Under the pieces are notes generated by a model. It saw nothing but the letters and a program-made list of their open reading frames with translations, made no database searches and was not told the DNA's origin. DNA of 64,000 bases, taken from assembly GCF_040183065.1 (NCBI RefSeq), contig NC_091119.1, positions 186,379,543 to 186,443,542 on the forward strand. Reading direction: 5' to 3'. This DNA is from Periplaneta americana. Its lineage: Eukaryota; Arthropoda; Insecta; Blattodea; Blattidae. The number at the start of each line of letters is the position of its first letter. The first letter of the stretch is position 1. Positions 54,884 through 64,000 of this stretch are shown piece by piece. The translations under genes and the position numbers were made by a program.

Positions 54884-57242
54884 TTAAGGGAACCCGTATG
54901 TTAAAATTGACCAAAATATCGATTTTTAGATTTTTACTTAATATTATTCCTTATTCAATTCTGAACAGATTGATATATACAATATTAGCGGTGGGACCTT
55001 TTTCAATGACTTTTTATGACTAAATGGCTGAGTGTGCGTGGGTATTTAAATGCACGCTAGCGTCACGCTGCCACTTCTGTAGTTCGTTCGACTGCAGTCT
55101 GTTTCTATCATTATTTTCTCCTTGAATTCATGTAAGAAGAAGAAGAAGAAGAAGAAGAAAACATGTACAAGACGAAAATTGTGTTGGCTACTCTGTTCTG
55201 CAATAGTGAAGACTATGGAAATGTTTGAAAACATTAGTTCCAGGAGAGGGTTGGCAACAAAAATAAATTTACATTGCAGTAATTGTGAAAGTGTAAAGTC
55301 CACAATGACATCTGCAATGAACAGAAATAGGCTGTACAATGTAAGTACAAGACTTGTATATAGTATGCGAAGCATTGGTAAGGGCAGACAGGCTGCAGAA
55401 ACGTTTTGTGCTATTATGAATCTTACTCCTCCACCTGCTAGGTTAGGCAGAGAAGTTTTCTTTATAAAAGAATTCCTCTCTGAAATTGTAGAAGCCTCAA
55501 TGAGACAAGCTGCAATGGAAACTGTGGAGTTGAATGGTGACAACAGAGACATATGTGGGGCTTTCGATGGCAGTTGGCAAAAGTGAGAGCATACGTCACT
55601 CAATGGTGTTGTCACTGCAACATCATTACTCGCTGGCAAGGTGTTGGCAGTGGAAATATTGACAAAATATTCTCAGACATGTTGACAGGGAAAGGGAACT
55701 GTACATAAATGTACAAAAAACTATAAAGTTTATAGTGGAGGACTGGAGGTGCAAGGTGCATTGAACATTTTTAGACAGTCTGAGGATTCTCTGAATATTC
55801 TGTATGTGCAATATCTTGGTGATCGTGACAGCAAGGGTTTCAAAAAGGTACAAGAAGACAAGCCCTGTGGGGAAGGGGTAGAAATTGAAAAACTTGAATG
55901 CATAGGCCACGTTCACAAGAGAATGGGAGCACGACTGGGGAGACTCAAGAAGGAACTAAAGGGGATAAAACTGGATGATGGCAAGACACTCGCTGGAGCG
56001 GGTCATTTGACGAATACAAAAATTGATCTCTTTCAGACCTACTATGGCTTAGCCATTAGAAGGAACACAGGGAATGTGGAAGAAATGAGGAAGAGTGTAT
56101 GGGTTACATACTTCCATAAAATTTCAACCAACGAGAAACCATACCATCAACTCTGTCCCAAAGGTCTGGATTTGTGGTGCGGTTATAATAAGGCACAAGC
56201 TCAAAATGTAGTATATGATCACAAACATTCCCTACCAGAAGCTGTCATGTTGAAGGTAAATCCAATATTCAGAGATCTTGCTGACAAGAAGCTGGTAGAG
56301 GAATGTACATCCGGCTGCACCCAAAACCCCAATGAAAGTTTCAACAACTCTATATGGGAGAGATTGCCAAAGGCAGTGTTTGTGGGTCTGAATGTCCTCA
56401 AGACTGGTGTCTTGGATGCTGTTATCACTTTCAATGATGGCAGTAGCAGCAGATAGAAAGTTCTGGAATTGATGGTGATAAAACCAGGATGCAATATGGA
56501 ACATGAGCTATATGCCATCAAAGTCCGAAGAGTAAAAGAAGGTGAGAAAGTGGTGCAAACCCAATCAAAAGAGCATAGGACTGCAAAGGGGAACCAGAAA
56601 AGAAGACGAGAAGAAGTAGAAAAGGAAAAGGAAGATGATTACAATCCAGGGATGCATTGAAACTACAGTAACTGTAAGTTTGAACTTTATCCACTGTTTT
56701 CTTAAAACTACATTTTTTATAATTTAGGTACACTTTTCTAAAAAACTATTGCAGCTATCAGTCTGAAATTTGGAACAGTGCTTTATTATTGTATTAGTAA
56801 TTGTTTGCTACCACAATTACTGTTCTAGCATTGTTAGTTCCATTATCAGTAACACAGGATTGATTGTTTTTCTATGTAAATTAATTATAAAAAATGAAAT
56901 TGATTTAAATAATGTAAGAAATAAGTCAGCAGACTAGCAGAGGTGGCAATTTATAGCCCAAAGCGTTATTACTAGGCCTCCAAAGTTTCAAGTCTCTAGA
57001 CTTAATACATTCTTTGAAATGTGTACCTATCAAATTGATTATGTATAATTAATTAGCATAATTTAGATCTGAATTATTCCAAAACTACTATGTCGTTTTA
57101 TATGCAATTTTAAATTATGTTTTCTCCTACTTTGAAGAACGAGTGTTCAAAATTTTATCTCATTATATGTAAAAACAGCCTAGTTACTTACAAATACATA
57201 AATGCATGAAAATCTAAAATTTTAACATACGGGTTCCCTTAA
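54884..57242 (+). mobile_element. TTAA-flanked DNA transposon, Kolobok-like, nearly complete
   Basis: The element is 54888-57238 (2351 bp), flanked by TTAA on both sides. The 20-bp terminal inverted repeats are perfect: gggaacccgtatgttaaaat. The only gene is a transposase at about 55122-56660. The TTAA target fits Kolobok or piggyBac; the protein is not piggyBac-like. Known MULE elements make 9-bp duplications, which are absent. I therefore favour Kolobok, as inference. Confidence 0.85.
55122..56660 (+). pseudogene. Transposase of the Mutator-like/Kolobok-like type, three in-frame stops
   Basis: One frame runs over about 1.5 kb without a frameshift. It is broken by TGA (55584-55586), TGA (55683-55685) and TAG at 56454-56456. 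There is no ATG at the open edge; the first in-frame ATG is at 55215. The order of motifs is: RNRLYNVSTRLVYSMRSIGK; ICGAFDGSWQK with the first catalytic Asp; YVQYLGDRDSKGFKK with the second; CPKGLDLWCGYNKA; KHSLPEAVM; CTQNPNESFNN with the likely catalytic Glu; and a lysine-rich tail. This matches the arthropod proteins annotated as Mutator-like transposase domain. The first TGA could be a decayed CGA codon. A 197-codon - strand frame is a shadow. Confidence 0.85.
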
Positions 57243-57520
57243 GCAATTACAGTTTTGTTTTAAAACCTAATAGTATATTTATATAATAATATTTGTGGAC
57301 CTATTTTGTTGAGCCGGTCAGCGTTTACCTTAGAACTCGTAAAGTACTTAAGATACATGCTTATATAATTCTCCCATGTGAACAACATACTTTTAAATAA
57401 TTTTGTTAATGTAATATGTATAGTTTGTTTAAAAAAATAATACTGATTTCATACAAAATTATTGGTAAATAATTTGATCAATTTTTTTTTTTTTTCATAA
57501 ATTATACATTCCACATTAAA
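57243..57520. other. No feature seen
   Basis: AT-rich spacer with a T14 run near 57490. Confidence 0.4.
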
Positions 57521-57557
57521 TATTTTAGAGTGTGAATAATTTCGAGGGAAAAATTGT

Positions 57558-57628
57558 TCCGGGGCCGGGCATCGAACCCGGGACTTTGGTTAAACGTACC
57601 AACGCTCTACCAACTGAGCTCCCGGGAG
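57558..57628 (-). other. tRNA-like module of SINE trimer (second locus, left)
   Basis: A box gagctcagttggtag, B box ggttcgatgcc. Anticodon stem and loop ggtacgtttaacc, one base longer in the loop than the copies at 25042. Confidence 0.7.
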
Positions 57629-57916
57629 CTCTACCAGACACCGATCTAATTTTTCCCTCTATATCCACAGAACTCAATGTGGGCTGACAACCGTCAAGCA
57701 ACCAACATTGAGTGCACACTAACTCTGTGTGACTTAAATTGTGGTTTTCTGTAACGTACAGTGACGTGTATTATGCAAATCAAGCTTTCAGGTATAACTC
57801 CCTGTAAAGTTGATTTGAATAATTTCGAGGGAAAAATTGTTCCGGGACAGGGCATATAGATATAGAGGGATATATGTGGATATAGAGGGAAAAATTGGAT
57901 CGGTGTCTGGTAGAGT

Positions 57917-57989
57917 TCCCGAGTAGCTCAGTTGGTAGAGCGTTGGTACGTTTAACCAAAGGTCCCGGGTTCGATGCCCGGCTCCGGAA
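57917..57989 (+). other. tRNA-like module of SINE trimer (second locus, right)
   Basis: A box tagctcagttggtag, B box ggttcgatgcc and loop ggtacgtttaacc, an inverted partner of the left module. Confidence 0.7.
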
Positions 57990-58066
57990 CAATTTTTCCC
58001 TCGAAATTATTCAAATCAACTTTACAGGGAGTTATGCCTGAAAGCTTGATTTGTATTTTAGTGTGA

Positions 58067-58475
58067 GTTGTTCACATGGCAGAAGAGACAGTTTCGCATG
58101 GGTGTCCTAATTGCGTTTGTTATTCGGAGAGGCTTCAGTTTACCACTCAACAGTTCGACTCTGGAGTCACCATGGAATTGCAACTGTAACACTCACAGTT
58201 TATAGGCAGCTCAACGTGAGCGTTGTTAATAAACGGACAAAATCGTGTGTCAAATGCATAACTAGATCACATGACGTTAAATCTCATTATGGGGCTGAAA
58301 GTGAAACCTATCAAATGCATCTAATCACACGTTCCGCTGAGTTTTGAGAGACTACTCTCGACGTTAAACAAAAACCAATTGCGGAACAATATCTCGCTCT
58401 GTTGGCGACGCAGACATGTCTCTTAATAATTTTATTGTAGTTACAAAACGGTGATTGTGGTGGTCATGATGATGA
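58067..58475. other. No feature seen
   Basis: Mixed-composition sequence before a 5'-truncated LINE. Confidence 0.4.
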
Positions 58476-58874
58476 CTATACAACGTGTTCATAATGCGTG
58501 TGTTCGTTTCATTTGTAATGTCCGCTACTACGATCACATTTCGCATTCTTTCGATAAATTATTGTGGCCCAGGTTAAATGAGAGGAGAAAGTTACATTCC
58601 CTTTCTACTTATACCGAATTTTGCACATCTCTGCTCCCTTTTACATATCTGTCCGATTCCACAGTCTTCTCGGTATCATATCTTAAATACTCGGTCACAA
58701 TATGATAACAAGCTAGAAATACCACTCCACACATCATCTCTTTATTCTTCATCTTTCACTGTTGCTACTTCTCGTCACTGGAATTCTCTGCCGTCTGAAG
58801 TCAAGGGCTGCCGAAATTTAATTTCCTTTAAATGTAAATTGGAAAAATATCTTATGATGATTTGCCAGACCTAA
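58476..58874 (+). pseudogene. Second LINE family, C-terminal domain, 5'-truncated
   Basis: It starts with QRVHNACVRFICNVRYYDHI, as the copy at 30481 does in its middle, so 5' truncation lies near 58476. A frameshift at about 58600 leads into LNTRSQYDNKLEIPLHTSS and SFTVATSRHWNSLPSEVKGC, then KLEKYLMMICQT and a natural stop. It retains the C-terminus lost from the 30481 copy. Confidence 0.85.
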
Positions 58875-59425
58875 CGCGTTGAAAATATTTAATGGAATGT
58901 GTTTCACTGTATTTATTTATTTTTTTGTTTGTTTCTTATTTTTATTGTGTAATCATTTAAATCGCGTTTATTTATCACTTAACACCAATATGTATCCCAC
59001 TGTGTTGTTTTTTATTATTATTAATCTATTTTTTATTGTGTACATTTTATTCAACTGTCGGTTTCTGGTTTAATTAGGGCCTATGTGAATCCTACTTAAT
59101 TGTAATCTAATACTAATATGTATACTAATGTGTTTATTTTTATTTTTACTGTGTACCTTTTTTTACTGTATTATCGGCTTCTGTTTTTATGTGATTCGTA
59201 TTTGATTCTAACAACATTAATATGTATTCCACACGTTTATTTTTATTTTATGAGGCACATTTTTATGTAACTACCTCTTTTGATCTCATTATGTACCTAA
59301 ATTGTACCAGTATGTAATTACTTAATTCCGATCCAGTTGTATGTTCAACTATGTAAGCAGGTTTTAATCCTGGTTGAGTGTAAGAGAAGGCCTTACGGCC
59401 TTAACTGTGCCAGGTTAAATAAAGC

Positions 59426-59428
<3 letters not shown>
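58875..59428 (+). other. 3' UTR of the second LINE family
   Basis: About 550 bp, T-rich, with repeated ttatttttattttactgtg segments, ending in hairpin aaggccttacggcctt and gccaggttaaataaag. This matches the ending at about 31480-31520. Confidence 0.8.

Positions 59429-59479
<51 letters not shown>
59429..59479. repeat. ATT microsatellite at LINE 3' end
   Basis: About 17 ATT units directly after the LINE. Confidence 0.97.
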
Positions 59480-59480
<1 letters not shown>

Positions 59481-60182
59481 CATTTATCTTGAACCTTACG
59501 GGATCTTAACTTCTTAAGAGTAGAGGATGATTAAATATAGTGAAAACAAGTTAATTAAATAAAATTTTAAAATGCGGCGCTTTTCGATATGTGCAAAAAT
59601 ACAATACATAAAATTTAATGAGCATTTATAGCCTTGTCAGCTACTGTAAGATCATTTTTAAAGCTCTTGTGCACAGGGTTTTTTAATAACAATAAACTTT
59701 CATTGCATTTTGCTTTAACTTGAATTTTGTGCTGTATTCCACACAAAACGTTATGCATTTTAGAAATTACGAATGTTAATGCTACACGTGTGACTTTTTG
59801 TACATAGGTATACATTCTTCAGGTTATTTGAAGAATTTTCTCTATAATAGAAATTTATCATTTCCTTGCATTTCAATAACATACATCCATATTTCTATGA
59901 AAGTACCTAAAAATCATTTTTAAAATATAATTGTTTATCTTAAAATTTTGAAACCAATATCAAAGTTATTGTTGGGATCTTCGTAGCTCGATTGATGTTT
60001 AAAACACACGTGGACTGTAGATTTAATGTTTTTTATTGTTTGACGCCTTCTGCTGCAACAGTACACTTCCATGACACTTACAGACGCTAACGTATGAAGC
60101 AGAGTTGCCAACCTTGAAGTCCCAAACAGTTATGCTCCAGACATTATAAAGAACGTGCTTTCAGAAATAAAATGTAGAAATT
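59480..60182. other. No feature seen
   Basis: AT-rich sequence without recognised elements. Confidence 0.4.
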
Positions 60183-60782
60183 TTAAGGGGACAAGGTACT
60201 CAGAATCATAAAAAAAAAAATTGAATTTTTTGTTTTTAACGGAAATAAATTCCCTGAATCTTATTGATCAAGAATATATATAGTTTAATAATGTAGCGAT
60301 GTGTCTGACCTACAAAAAACAGTTTTTAATTGAAGCGGGAGTCTCATTAAATCAGTAGTGCCACGCACCTTCACTGAAATGTGAATTTCTCTGCTTGCTA
60401 TGGATGAAAGAATTTTCGGCAGGAAAGTTAGTTTCTTTGTAGCACAGCTATTGCCAGCCCTGTTGCTCTAATTGAAATGAATGTTTGAAAATGCAACGTT
60501 TCTGTAAAAAACGGATTAGTCCAACCTCTTTTTAGCAAAAGACGGACAGTTCACAAAATTATCCGGTTTTTGTTAGAAAATATAATGAACATGGCGTTAG
60601 AGTTGTCTTCTTTTGTTTCATCGCCATATTAGCTGTTATTGTTGGTGTTATTGGTTAAGTATTTCGTTCTACAAATGAATGATCATCAAAATGAATCAGA
60701 TCAAATAAAAGCAAGTCATCAGAATGAGGAGAATTTTGAGGTGGCAGAAGATAATTGCAGTGGGTGTGATGAGTGAGAACAA
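60183..60782 (+). mobile_element. Possible left end of another TTAA transposon
   Basis: TTAA at 60183-60186 is followed by ggggacaaggtactcagaat and an A11 run, a start I associate with TTAA-target arthropod elements. A short frame from ATG at about 60675 (MNDHQNESDQIKASHQNEEN) could be a transposase N-terminus. No matching right end was found; a LINE fragment follows. Confidence 0.4.
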
Positions 60783-60960
60783 TACTTACTTACTTACAAA
60801 TGGCTTTTAAGGAACCTGGAGGTTCATTGCCGCCCTCACATCAGCCTGCCATTGATCCTTATCCTGAGCAAGACTAATCCAGTCTCTACCATTATATCCC
60901 ACCTCTCTCAAATCCATTTTTATATTCTCCCCTCGACGTCTCGGGATCCACGAAGGTCTG
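60783..60960 (-). pseudogene. LINE 3'-end fragment with TTAC tail
   Basis: On the - strand it matches the last 150 bp of the LINE at 41397-42087 ([32 protein letters not shown]). It is heavily 5'-truncated at about 60958. Confidence 0.88.
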
Positions 60961-60968
60961 AAAACAGC

Positions 60969-60970
<2 letters not shown>

Positions 60971-61016
<46 letters not shown>

Positions 61017-61018
61017 TT
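60971..61018. repeat. AAT microsatellite
   Basis: About 16 AAT units, close to the truncated 5' side of the LINE fragment rather than its tail. Confidence 0.95.
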
Positions 61019-61863
61019 TTTGATTTAACATAGTTTGTGTTATTAGAATAATTATTTTTCGGTACTACTTGATATACCCGACTTGCCAAGAATTCAAGGA
61101 CTGAAGGAAGCAAATTTATAAAGAGAAAAATATAAATGTAACAATATTGTTTTTCTTGTTCAGAAAATTATTCCAACATTAAATTTTTAATGTAATAAAA
61201 CACTTGTAAAGTATTTATTTGTATGTTGATACAGTTGACTTTTTCTTAATTAATGTACGTACATACACAATTTTATGCAAAAAGTGAATATTTTATTTCT
61301 ATTCTATTTATGTATTTATTTTGCTAATAATTGTAACATATAATAGAACTCGTGCTCAGGGGCGGATTCCTGAATTGAAATTAAGAAGTATATAATACAA
61401 TTTGTCTTATGTCTACTGCACAATAAGAATATATAAATTTAAATTTACAATTTTTCATTATTTATAAAATCCATACATAACTTTTTAAATTTAATACTAG
61501 AACTATTAGAATTCATAAGATTAGGGTATTTAAATATAAATTTGTTATATATTCTTGGGCCTAAATTACTACTACTGTATGATTAAATACTGTAGCAGTG
61601 TTGCAGTTTGGTTCAAACAATCTTAAAGAAGTCACACCTTTTGTTTCATAACTATGAGAATACAGTTCAAAATTATTTCGATTTTTATGTATGAATTTTA
61701 TTAATGCAATATAATAAATTTGTCTTATTTTAGGAACATTAAAGTCTAAAAACAATTTTTGAGGTCCAAAATCAATAGGTTTATGAAGACATATTTTAAT
61801 TATTTTCTTCTGTAATAAATAAAATGTATTAAAATTGGTTTTAAATAAGCTACCTCACCATAT
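61019..61863. other. No feature seen
   Basis: Very AT-rich sequence with no recognised element. Confidence 0.4.
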
Positions 61864-62218
61864 AATTTCATACATAATCTTAGCATGCAGGCTTTCACTG
61901 CCGGTGTCTAGTTGAAACGGAGCTTTCGGGCTAAGATGCCGTGGTCTACTGCCGCAGATGTTACCAGACGTTTCGTCTACTACTGCGGCAGACATCTTCA
62001 GTGGTTAGGTATCCTCGGTCGAAGTCTTCTTCTCGGGATACCTGTAGTAACTGTAGTTCAGTTGCTACAGGTATCCCGAGCAGAAGACTTCGACCGAGAA
62101 TACCTAACCACTGAAGATGTCTGCCGCAGTAGTAGACGAAACGTCTGGTAACATCTGCTCCAGTAGACCACGGCATCTTAGCCCGAAAGCTCCGTTTCAA
62201 CTAAATTCCATACATAAT
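61864..62218. mobile_element. Penelope-like palindrome with 15-bp target duplication
   Basis: The insert 61879-62203 is flanked by aatttcatacataat (61864-61878) and aattccatacataat (62204-62218), one mismatch apart. From about 61909 to 62203 it is a near-perfect inverted repeat with arms of about 145 bp and a 5-base centre. Each arm encodes, on opposite strands, the same 79-codon frame. Each holds ctgaagatgtctgccgc and gacgaaacgtctgg, a pair I associate with the region downstream of Penelope ORFs. Confidence 0.7.
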
Positions 62219-63185
62219 TACCGATTGAAATGAAGTTAAGTATATTGTGCGTAATAAACTTATTGATATGTAATCCCCTATACGTTCAAATGTTTTTATT
62301 TTTCAAAAAACCATACAAACGAGAACAGTGAAACTTTTTACCAAAGTTGGTAGATATATAAGATCATGTATAAAATATGTCGGGTTATTTTATTGTGTGA
62401 GAAACGTGAGGAACAGTTTTTGTTTTCGTTTTCTGAAAAATTAATATTTTGTACTTGTCCGGTTTTTGCTATAAACTCTTCAATTTATATTGTTCCTTCA
62501 TTTTCCGGTTTATATAAATTTTACATTAAGGCTGTTAATGCCTTTGGAAATTGCAGGATATCTGTGTGATCACACAGGGACTGTTGAAATAATGAACCCA
62601 CACCACAAACTTTCATAGTTAATAGCCAAGCTTTTGCTTTGAGGCTTCAGCCAATTACGTAATCAACGTAACAATTATTACTCTGTAAAATGGCCATCTT
62701 TTGTAGCAGTAATAAACTTGATGCAGTATGAATATGACTGCGCAGTGGCGACTGTGGTGATATTGGTTAGAGTGCGGGTTGCGGCGATAGCGGGTACTGT
62801 GGTGAAAGCTCACATGGCTGCTGCGGGTATGGTGACGGACAGTCCCGGTATATTGTGCTGGTGTAACACTCCAGGGATATGCACGTAACCGCAGTTCTCT
62901 CACTTTCATCAGAGGTGCAAGGCTTGGTGATGGGGTTGATCGCCTCTACTTTTAAATACTGCTGGTGGTCAAGTGTCGACGTATCCGATTATGAACTTTA
63001 ACCTCTGTCGGTCACAGTGTTACCGAAACAAAAGCACTGCTAAGTGACTGTTTATAAACTATCGCAGTCAGTAGCTTCGCTGTTTCGCTACAAAAATAGC
63101 AGGTTATTATTTTTATATTGATCAGCAAACACTTAGATTTCTCAAGACTCTTGACTTGACACAGCCTGATTTCTTTGCTTAATAT
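62219..63185. other. No feature seen
   Basis: AT-rich sequence, then a G-rich stretch at about 62740-62860. Nothing recognised. Confidence 0.4.
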
Positions 63186-63850
63186 TTTATGCTCGACCAT
63201 GCCAAAATGTAGTAATTATACACCTGGTAGCAGCCCTTTAATGAACCTCATTAAAGTGCACCTATTCATTAAAGTTAAGGTATTCCACCAATCAGAAAAC
63301 ACCATTATAGCAATATGAATGCGCAAGTATCGATTATTCTCGGATATGCAATCGAAAGACAACTAGCGAAACGTCACGGAGGCTGGAAATCCAATACTGT
63401 CGCAGAAGGTTATGTTCTCTTACTATAATAATTAGCGTTAATTGTAAATAATATTCAAATAAATTCAATTTGTCATCTCGTTTTTCAATGTCTAAATCAA
63501 TTTCAAGGTTATATCAAGATTAATGTTTATTCTACTCTCTAGATAATATCAAGGTCAATGACATTTGTTTCTCGGAAAAATCAATACTTTAGCGTCTGCG
63601 CACATCTCACAATTTACGAGATATTGCACAAGGTCAGTTCTGCTCTCCAGTCAGATAAGAATATCATGAATACTTATGAAAAATTTCAAGTTAGAAATAT
63701 GGTCGAGCATAAAAAGTCGTATGAAACTTGCCTATAATGGTAATTAAGACGCTCGTATGAAAATTATGAAACTCGCTTGCGCTCGTTTCATAAACATACT
63801 CGCCTCTTAATTATTACCATTATAGGCTCGTTCCATAATGTAGTATTATA
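63186..63850 (+). mobile_element. Repeat with tyrosine recombinase remnant, copy 2
   Basis: It matches 51372-52055 throughout: start ttttatgctcgaccat, inverse atggtcgagcataaaaag at about 63699-63716, then the gcctataatggtaattaaga hairpin. It carries the better recombinase fragment. Confidence 0.8.
63320..63431 (+). pseudogene. Tyrosine recombinase C-terminal fragment
   Basis: Open frame IILGYAIERQLAKRHGGWKS, then NTVAEGYVLLL and a stop. It keeps the His and Trp of the HGGW motif and the putative nucleophile Tyr in VAEGY. This is the ending seen in Crypton- and DIRS-type recombinases. The catalytic arginines would lie upstream, where only unrelated AT-rich sequence is found. Confidence 0.7.
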
Positions 63851-64000
63851 AGGACTGATATCTTTGTACAGCAACCCAGAGATATTCATGACCTCACAAC
63901 AAAGGATTGCCTCAGATTTTGAAAAAAAGTTATCCTCAGACGTTAAATCGCAAATGGGAGAATTAGCTTTGCAATGTAATTTGTGTCTTTTTCAGGCTAT
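63851..64000. other. No feature seen
   Basis: Window edge. Nothing recognised. Confidence 0.4.

Larger units (their letters stand above)
57521..58066. mobile_element. Inverted SINE trimer, second locus
   Basis: The insert is about 57536-58053. Flanks tattttagagtgtga and tattttagtgtga look like a target duplication with a 2-bp change. The order is as at 24977-25596: one full - strand unit (tRNA-like 57558-57628) with leader, a second - strand unit cut within its head at about 57850, then a + strand unit (tRNA-like 57917-57989). The composite seems to have been copied as a unit. Confidence 0.85.

Noticed and set aside
55046-55639. 197-codon - strand frame opposite the Kolobok-like transposase
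   Set aside because: Antisense shadow: the + strand encodes recognisable transposase motifs in the same bases.
54884-57242. Classical MULE with 9-bp duplication
   Set aside because: The 9 bases on either side of the ends do not match, whereas TTAA is present on both sides.
9932-57989. Functional tRNA genes
   Set aside because: The tRNA-like modules are parts of SINEs with long tails and target duplications, have C at position 33 or poor acceptor stems, and occur in inverted repeats.
61912-62200. Two 79-codon frames of almost the same sequence on opposite strands
   Set aside because: They arise because the locus is a palindrome. No independent evidence for a protein.

Overview
This window is AT-rich eukaryotic DNA with no recognisable host gene. 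It is a dense mosaic of transposable elements and tandem repeats. The LINE, SINE and Penelope fragments look like those I know from large insect genomes, above all cockroaches and termites. That assignment is inference from recalled family resemblance, not a database result. Every protein-like stretch I could recognise is a transposase, reverse transcriptase, GIY-YIG endonuclease or tyrosine recombinase remnant, and all are broken.

Layout. 1-8.4 kb: tandem arrays (18-bp pyrimidine-rich, 26-bp, trinucleotide, AAAT-like) around copy 1 of an unclassified repeat called family X. 9.2-11 kb: a LINE fragment split by X copy 2, itself split by a palindromic double SINE with a 13-bp target duplication. 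11.5-14.4 kb: two inverted copies of a TTAA-flanked element, one holding a smaller relative plus two SINEs. 16.2-22.7 kb: two hAT elements with perfect 8-bp target duplications, a CGGBP1-like hAT pseudogene, mariner-like elements and a TTAA MITE. 23-31.5 kb: LINE copies, mariner family M copies (CAGGGACATC ends, TA target) and SINEs, including an inverted SINE trimer. 32.7-38.2 kb: MITEs, a 31-bp minisatellite with a 248-bp higher-order unit, and a LINE split by a SINE split by a Penelope fragment. 39-40.2 kb: 20-bp minisatellite. 41.2-44.7 kb: LINE ends and one family M element nested inside another. 45.5-51 kb: microsatellites, a repeat lying between two TTTA arrays, and several SINEs. 51.4-54.9 kb: a repeat carrying a tyrosine recombinase C-terminus and a second 20-bp minisatellite. 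54.9-57.2 kb: the best preserved DNA transposon, TTAA-flanked, with a transposase broken by three in-frame stops and no frameshift. 57.5-64 kb: a second SINE trimer, LINE fragments, a Penelope-like palindrome and a second recombinase-bearing repeat.

The genes do not form a pathway. What ties the window together is insertion history. Comparing interrupted with uninterrupted copies inside the window fixes many element ends to the base. No new enzyme system is visible. The most unusual features are the amplified inverted SINE composites, the Kolobok-like element, the recombinase-bearing repeat and the number of unrelated minisatellites in 64 kb.
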